A stretch of 64,000 nucleotides of DNA from assembly GCA_964529005.1 (NCBI GenBank), contig CAZGUH010000001.1, positions 62,001 through 126,000 of the forward strand, given 5' to 3'. Each line of letters starts with the position of its first letter. The first letter of the stretch is position 1. Below the pieces are notes generated by a model. That model saw nothing but the letters and a program-made list of their open reading frames with translations. It had not been told where the DNA came from and ran no database searches. Position numbers and translations under genes: made by a program. The DNA comes from CAZGUH01 sp964529005. GTDB taxonomy: Bacteria; Actinomycetota; Acidimicrobiia; Acidimicrobiales; Ilumatobacteraceae. Below, one piece after another: positions 62,144 through 64,000 of this stretch.

Positions 62144-63742
62144 ATGACAGTGACTGCGGAGGCGCTCGACAGCGAACCACAGGTGAACGAGCACGTTCAC
62201 GCGCGACGGTGGTGGATCCTCGCCACGCTGTGCCTGAGCATGCTCATCATCGTGGTGGACAACACCATCTTGAACGTCGCGATCCCGTCCCTGATCCGCG
62301 ATCTCGATGCGTCGAACACCGACGTCCAGTGGATCATCGACGCGTACGTGCTCGTGTTCGCCGGGCTGCTGCTCACCATGGGCAGCCTCAGCGACCGGTT
62401 CGGCCGGAAGGGCACGCTCCAGATCGGTCTCGTCGTGTTCGCCACCTGCTCGGCGCTCTCCGCGCTGGCGAACTCGTCGCTCCACCTGATCATCACGCGA
62501 GGGCTGATGGGCATCGGCGGCGCGATGATCATGCCCTCCACCTTGTCGATCCTGACGAACGTGTTTCGCGATCCGCGAGAGCGGGCTCGGGCGATCGCGG
62601 TGTGGGCCGGTGTGTCGGCGCTCGCCGTCGCCGTCGGCCCGATCAGCGGCGGCTTGTTGCTCCGGCATTTCTCGTGGGCGTCGGTCTTCTGGGTCAACGT
62701 TCCGATCGCAGGCCTCGCTCTCGTCGCCGGTGCGTTCCTGATCCCGAAGTCGCGCGACCCGAAGCACGGACGTCTCGACCCGTTCGGCTCGGTGCTGTCG
62801 ATCGTCGGCCTCGGCTCGTTGCTGTTCGGCATCATCGAGGGTCCTGCTCATGGATGGGGCGACACGGTCGTGCTCGCAGCGTTCGCGGTCGCCTTCGTGG
62901 GCATTGGGGTGTTCATCTGGTGGGAGCGCACGACGCCGTGGCCGATGCTCGACGTCACGGTGTTCTCCAACCCGCGCTTCACAGCTGCCAGCGGCGCGAT
63001 CACCCTCACGTTCTTCGCTCTGTTCGGGTCGATGTTCCTGATGACCCAGTACTGGCAGTTCGTCCACGGCTACACGCCGCTCGAGACGGGTGTGCGGGTC
63101 CTGCCGCACGCGACGACGATGATGATCACGGCCCCGATGTCAGCTCGCGTCGTGGAGCGCTTCGGAACGAAACGGGTGGTGACCGCGGGGCTCACCACGA
63201 TCTCCCTGTCGTTGCTGATGCTGTCGTTCATCCACCGTGACACTCCCTATCCGGAGGTCATCACGATCTTCTGCGTGATGTCGTTCGGGATGGGCATGAC
63301 GATGGCGCCGGCCACGGAATCGGTGATGGGGTCGCTGCCGCCCGAGCGCGCCGGCGTCGGCTCGGCGGTCAACGACACGACCCGCCAGGTCGGCGGCGCG
63401 CTGGGCGTTGCGATCATCGGCAGCATCGTCACCAGCGTGTTCTCCAGCCGCATCGGTGATCTCGCGGCGCGCTTCGGACTCGGCGCGGCCGACACGGAGA
63501 AGGCGAAGAGCTCCATCGGCGGCGCGATCGCGGTGGCCGACGGCCTCGGCTCCAGAGCCGGCGCGTTCGTGCGCGCCGCGGAGGACCAGTTCGTCGGGGC
63601 GTTCAGCATCGGCCTGCGGATCTCCTCGTTCGTCGTGCTGATGACGGCGGCGCTCGTCTGGCGCTACCTCCCGGCTCGTGCGGCCGACCACCGTGCTGCC
63701 GAGACCCGTGCGGTCAAGCTCGGAGAACCGGTTTCGACGTGA
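62144..63742 (+). CDS. DHA2-family drug/proton antiporter (EmrB/QacA type, 14 helices)
   Basis: 532 residues from ATG 62144; GGAGG at 62134-62138 gives a better 5-base gap to this ATG than to the one at 62141. The major facilitator motif A is GSLSDRFGRKGTL and motif C GPISGGLL. The 14-helix length and the VVDNTILNVAIPSLIRDL first helix are those of the DHA2 subfamily, which exports drugs and toxins. No membrane-fusion partner gene is present. The stop overlaps the next gene's start by 4 bases (GTGA). Confidence 0.92.
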   Translation: MTVTAEALDSEPQVNEHVHARRWWILATLCLSMLIIVVDNTILNVAIPSLIRDLDASNTDVQWIIDAYVLVFAGLLLTMGSLSDRFGRKGTLQIGLVVFATCSALSALANSSLHLIITRGLMGIGGAMIMPSTLSILTNVFRDPRERARAIAVWAGVSALAVAVGPISGGLLLRHFSWASVFWVNVPIAGLALVAGAFLIPKSRDPKHGRLDPFGSVLSIVGLGSLLFGIIEGPAHGWGDTVVLAAFAVAFVGIGVFIWWERTTPWPMLDVTVFSNPRFTAASGAITLTFFALFGSMFLMTQYWQFVHGYTPLETGVRVLPHATTMMITAPMSARVVERFGTKRVVTAGLTTISLSLLMLSFIHRDTPYPEVITIFCVMSFGMGMTMAPATESVMGSLPPERAGVGSAVNDTTRQVGGALGVAIIGSIVTSVFSSRIGDLAARFGLGAADTEKAKSSIGGAIAVADGLGSRAGAFVRAAEDQFVGAFSIGLRISSFVVLMTAALVWRYLPARAADHRAAETRAVKLGEPVST

Positions 63743-64000
63743 CCAAGCCCGCCGCCCCCGCCCTTACGGCCGAGCCCGGCGACTGCTCGCCGCGCAAGCC
63801 CGGTCGGCCACGTGACGCGCGGGCCGACGAGGCGATCCTCGCGGCGACGTTGAAGCTCGTCAGCGAGCACGGTGTCGCCGGGTTGAACGTCGATGCCGTC
63901 GCGGCGGAGGCGGGGTGCAGCAAGGCGACGATCTACCGGCGCTGGGCGTCGAAGGAAGAGCTCGTGGTCGAGGCATTGAGCAGCGGCGTCGCGCCGATCG
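63739..64000 (+). CDS. TetR family regulator of the exporter, 3' end cut by window edge
   Basis: 87 residues are visible from GTG 63739. RADEAILAATLKLVSEHGVAGLNVDAVAAEAGCSKATIYRRWASKEELV, spread over about 50 residues, is a standard TetR helix-turn-helix; the ligand-binding domain is beyond the window. It overlaps the DHA2 exporter by 4 bases, so it probably represses that operon through the palindrome at 62068-62090 and is released by the transported compound. The KPGRPRD lead-in is a basic extension. Confidence 0.85.
   Translation, partial: MTKPAAPALTAEPGDCSPRKPGRPRDARADEAILAATLKLVSEHGVAGLNVDAVAAEAGCSKATIYRRWASKEELVVEALSSGVAPI

Overview
The window is about 64 kb of very GC-rich, densely coding DNA from an actinobacterium. 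Actinobacterial markers are a WhiB protein, a PdtaS-type histidine kinase, a PafB/PafC pair of WYL regulators, the F420 gene cofC with an F420-type oxidoreductase, DUF3107, and the MSMEG_4193/DUF3090/SCO1664 gene set. Secreted proteins ending in long Thr-rich tails, an HU protein separate from its Lys/Ala-rich tail, and overall gene content point to the class Acidimicrobiia (Ilumatobacter-like). That placement is an inference. No rRNA, tRNA, CRISPR array, insertion sequence or prophage was seen. No gene-free stretch exceeds 240 bases.

Layout. 1-2580 (-): an Mrp-type Fe-S carrier ATPase, a small zincin, and a truncated glycosidase lipoprotein, with a SufR-like regulator divergent from them. 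3.5-7.9 kb: DUF3107, two Get3/ArsA-like ATPases, PdtaS, and a convergent WhiB1-like gene. 8.1-10.9 kb: a lipid kinase and etfBA. 10.9-13.8 kb (-): a four-gene operon of a phosphatase, DUF3090, a PI3/4-kinase-like protein and an unknown protein. 13.9-15.5 kb: a family 5 uracil-DNA glycosylase and an L,D-transpeptidase-like lipoprotein. 15.5-21.4 kb (-): a complete seven-gene Mrp/Mnh cation/proton antiporter operon. 22.8-27.3 kb: a CDF transporter, then a B12 mutase (IcmA/IcmB type), 3-hydroxyacyl-CoA dehydrogenase and MarR operon with a palindromic operator in its promoter.

27.4-34.1 kb: an F420-type oxidoreductase cluster, a PfkB kinase with SurE, RlmA and a flavin disulfide reductase. 34.1-41.4 kb: an XRE regulator, an M20 peptidase, argG, a glycosyltransferase, and two tandem L,D-transpeptidase paralogs of which the second has lost its catalytic residues. 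41.4-49.2 kb: a hydrolase, Ppx/GppA, a zinc metallopeptidase lipoprotein, DUF305, a TetR, pgl and pgi. 49.3-54.5 kb: PafBC, a DEDDh exonuclease, a PIN-PhoH ATPase, HIT, HU and a histone-H1-like protein. 54.5-61.5 kb: a PIG-L deacetylase with cofC, gpsA, an unknown protein, rnhB, and the cystathionine gamma/beta pair (reverse transsulfuration). 61.5-64 kb: a DUF2231 protein and a DHA2 exporter with a TetR cut by the window end.

Two things run through the whole window. Many genes carry a TAnnnT-like -10 box only 6-9 bases before the start codon with no ribosome binding site, which suggests widespread leaderless transcription. Genes within operons overlap by 4 bases (ATGA/GTGA), which suggests translational coupling. 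Functions below rest on reading motifs by eye; no database search was run.
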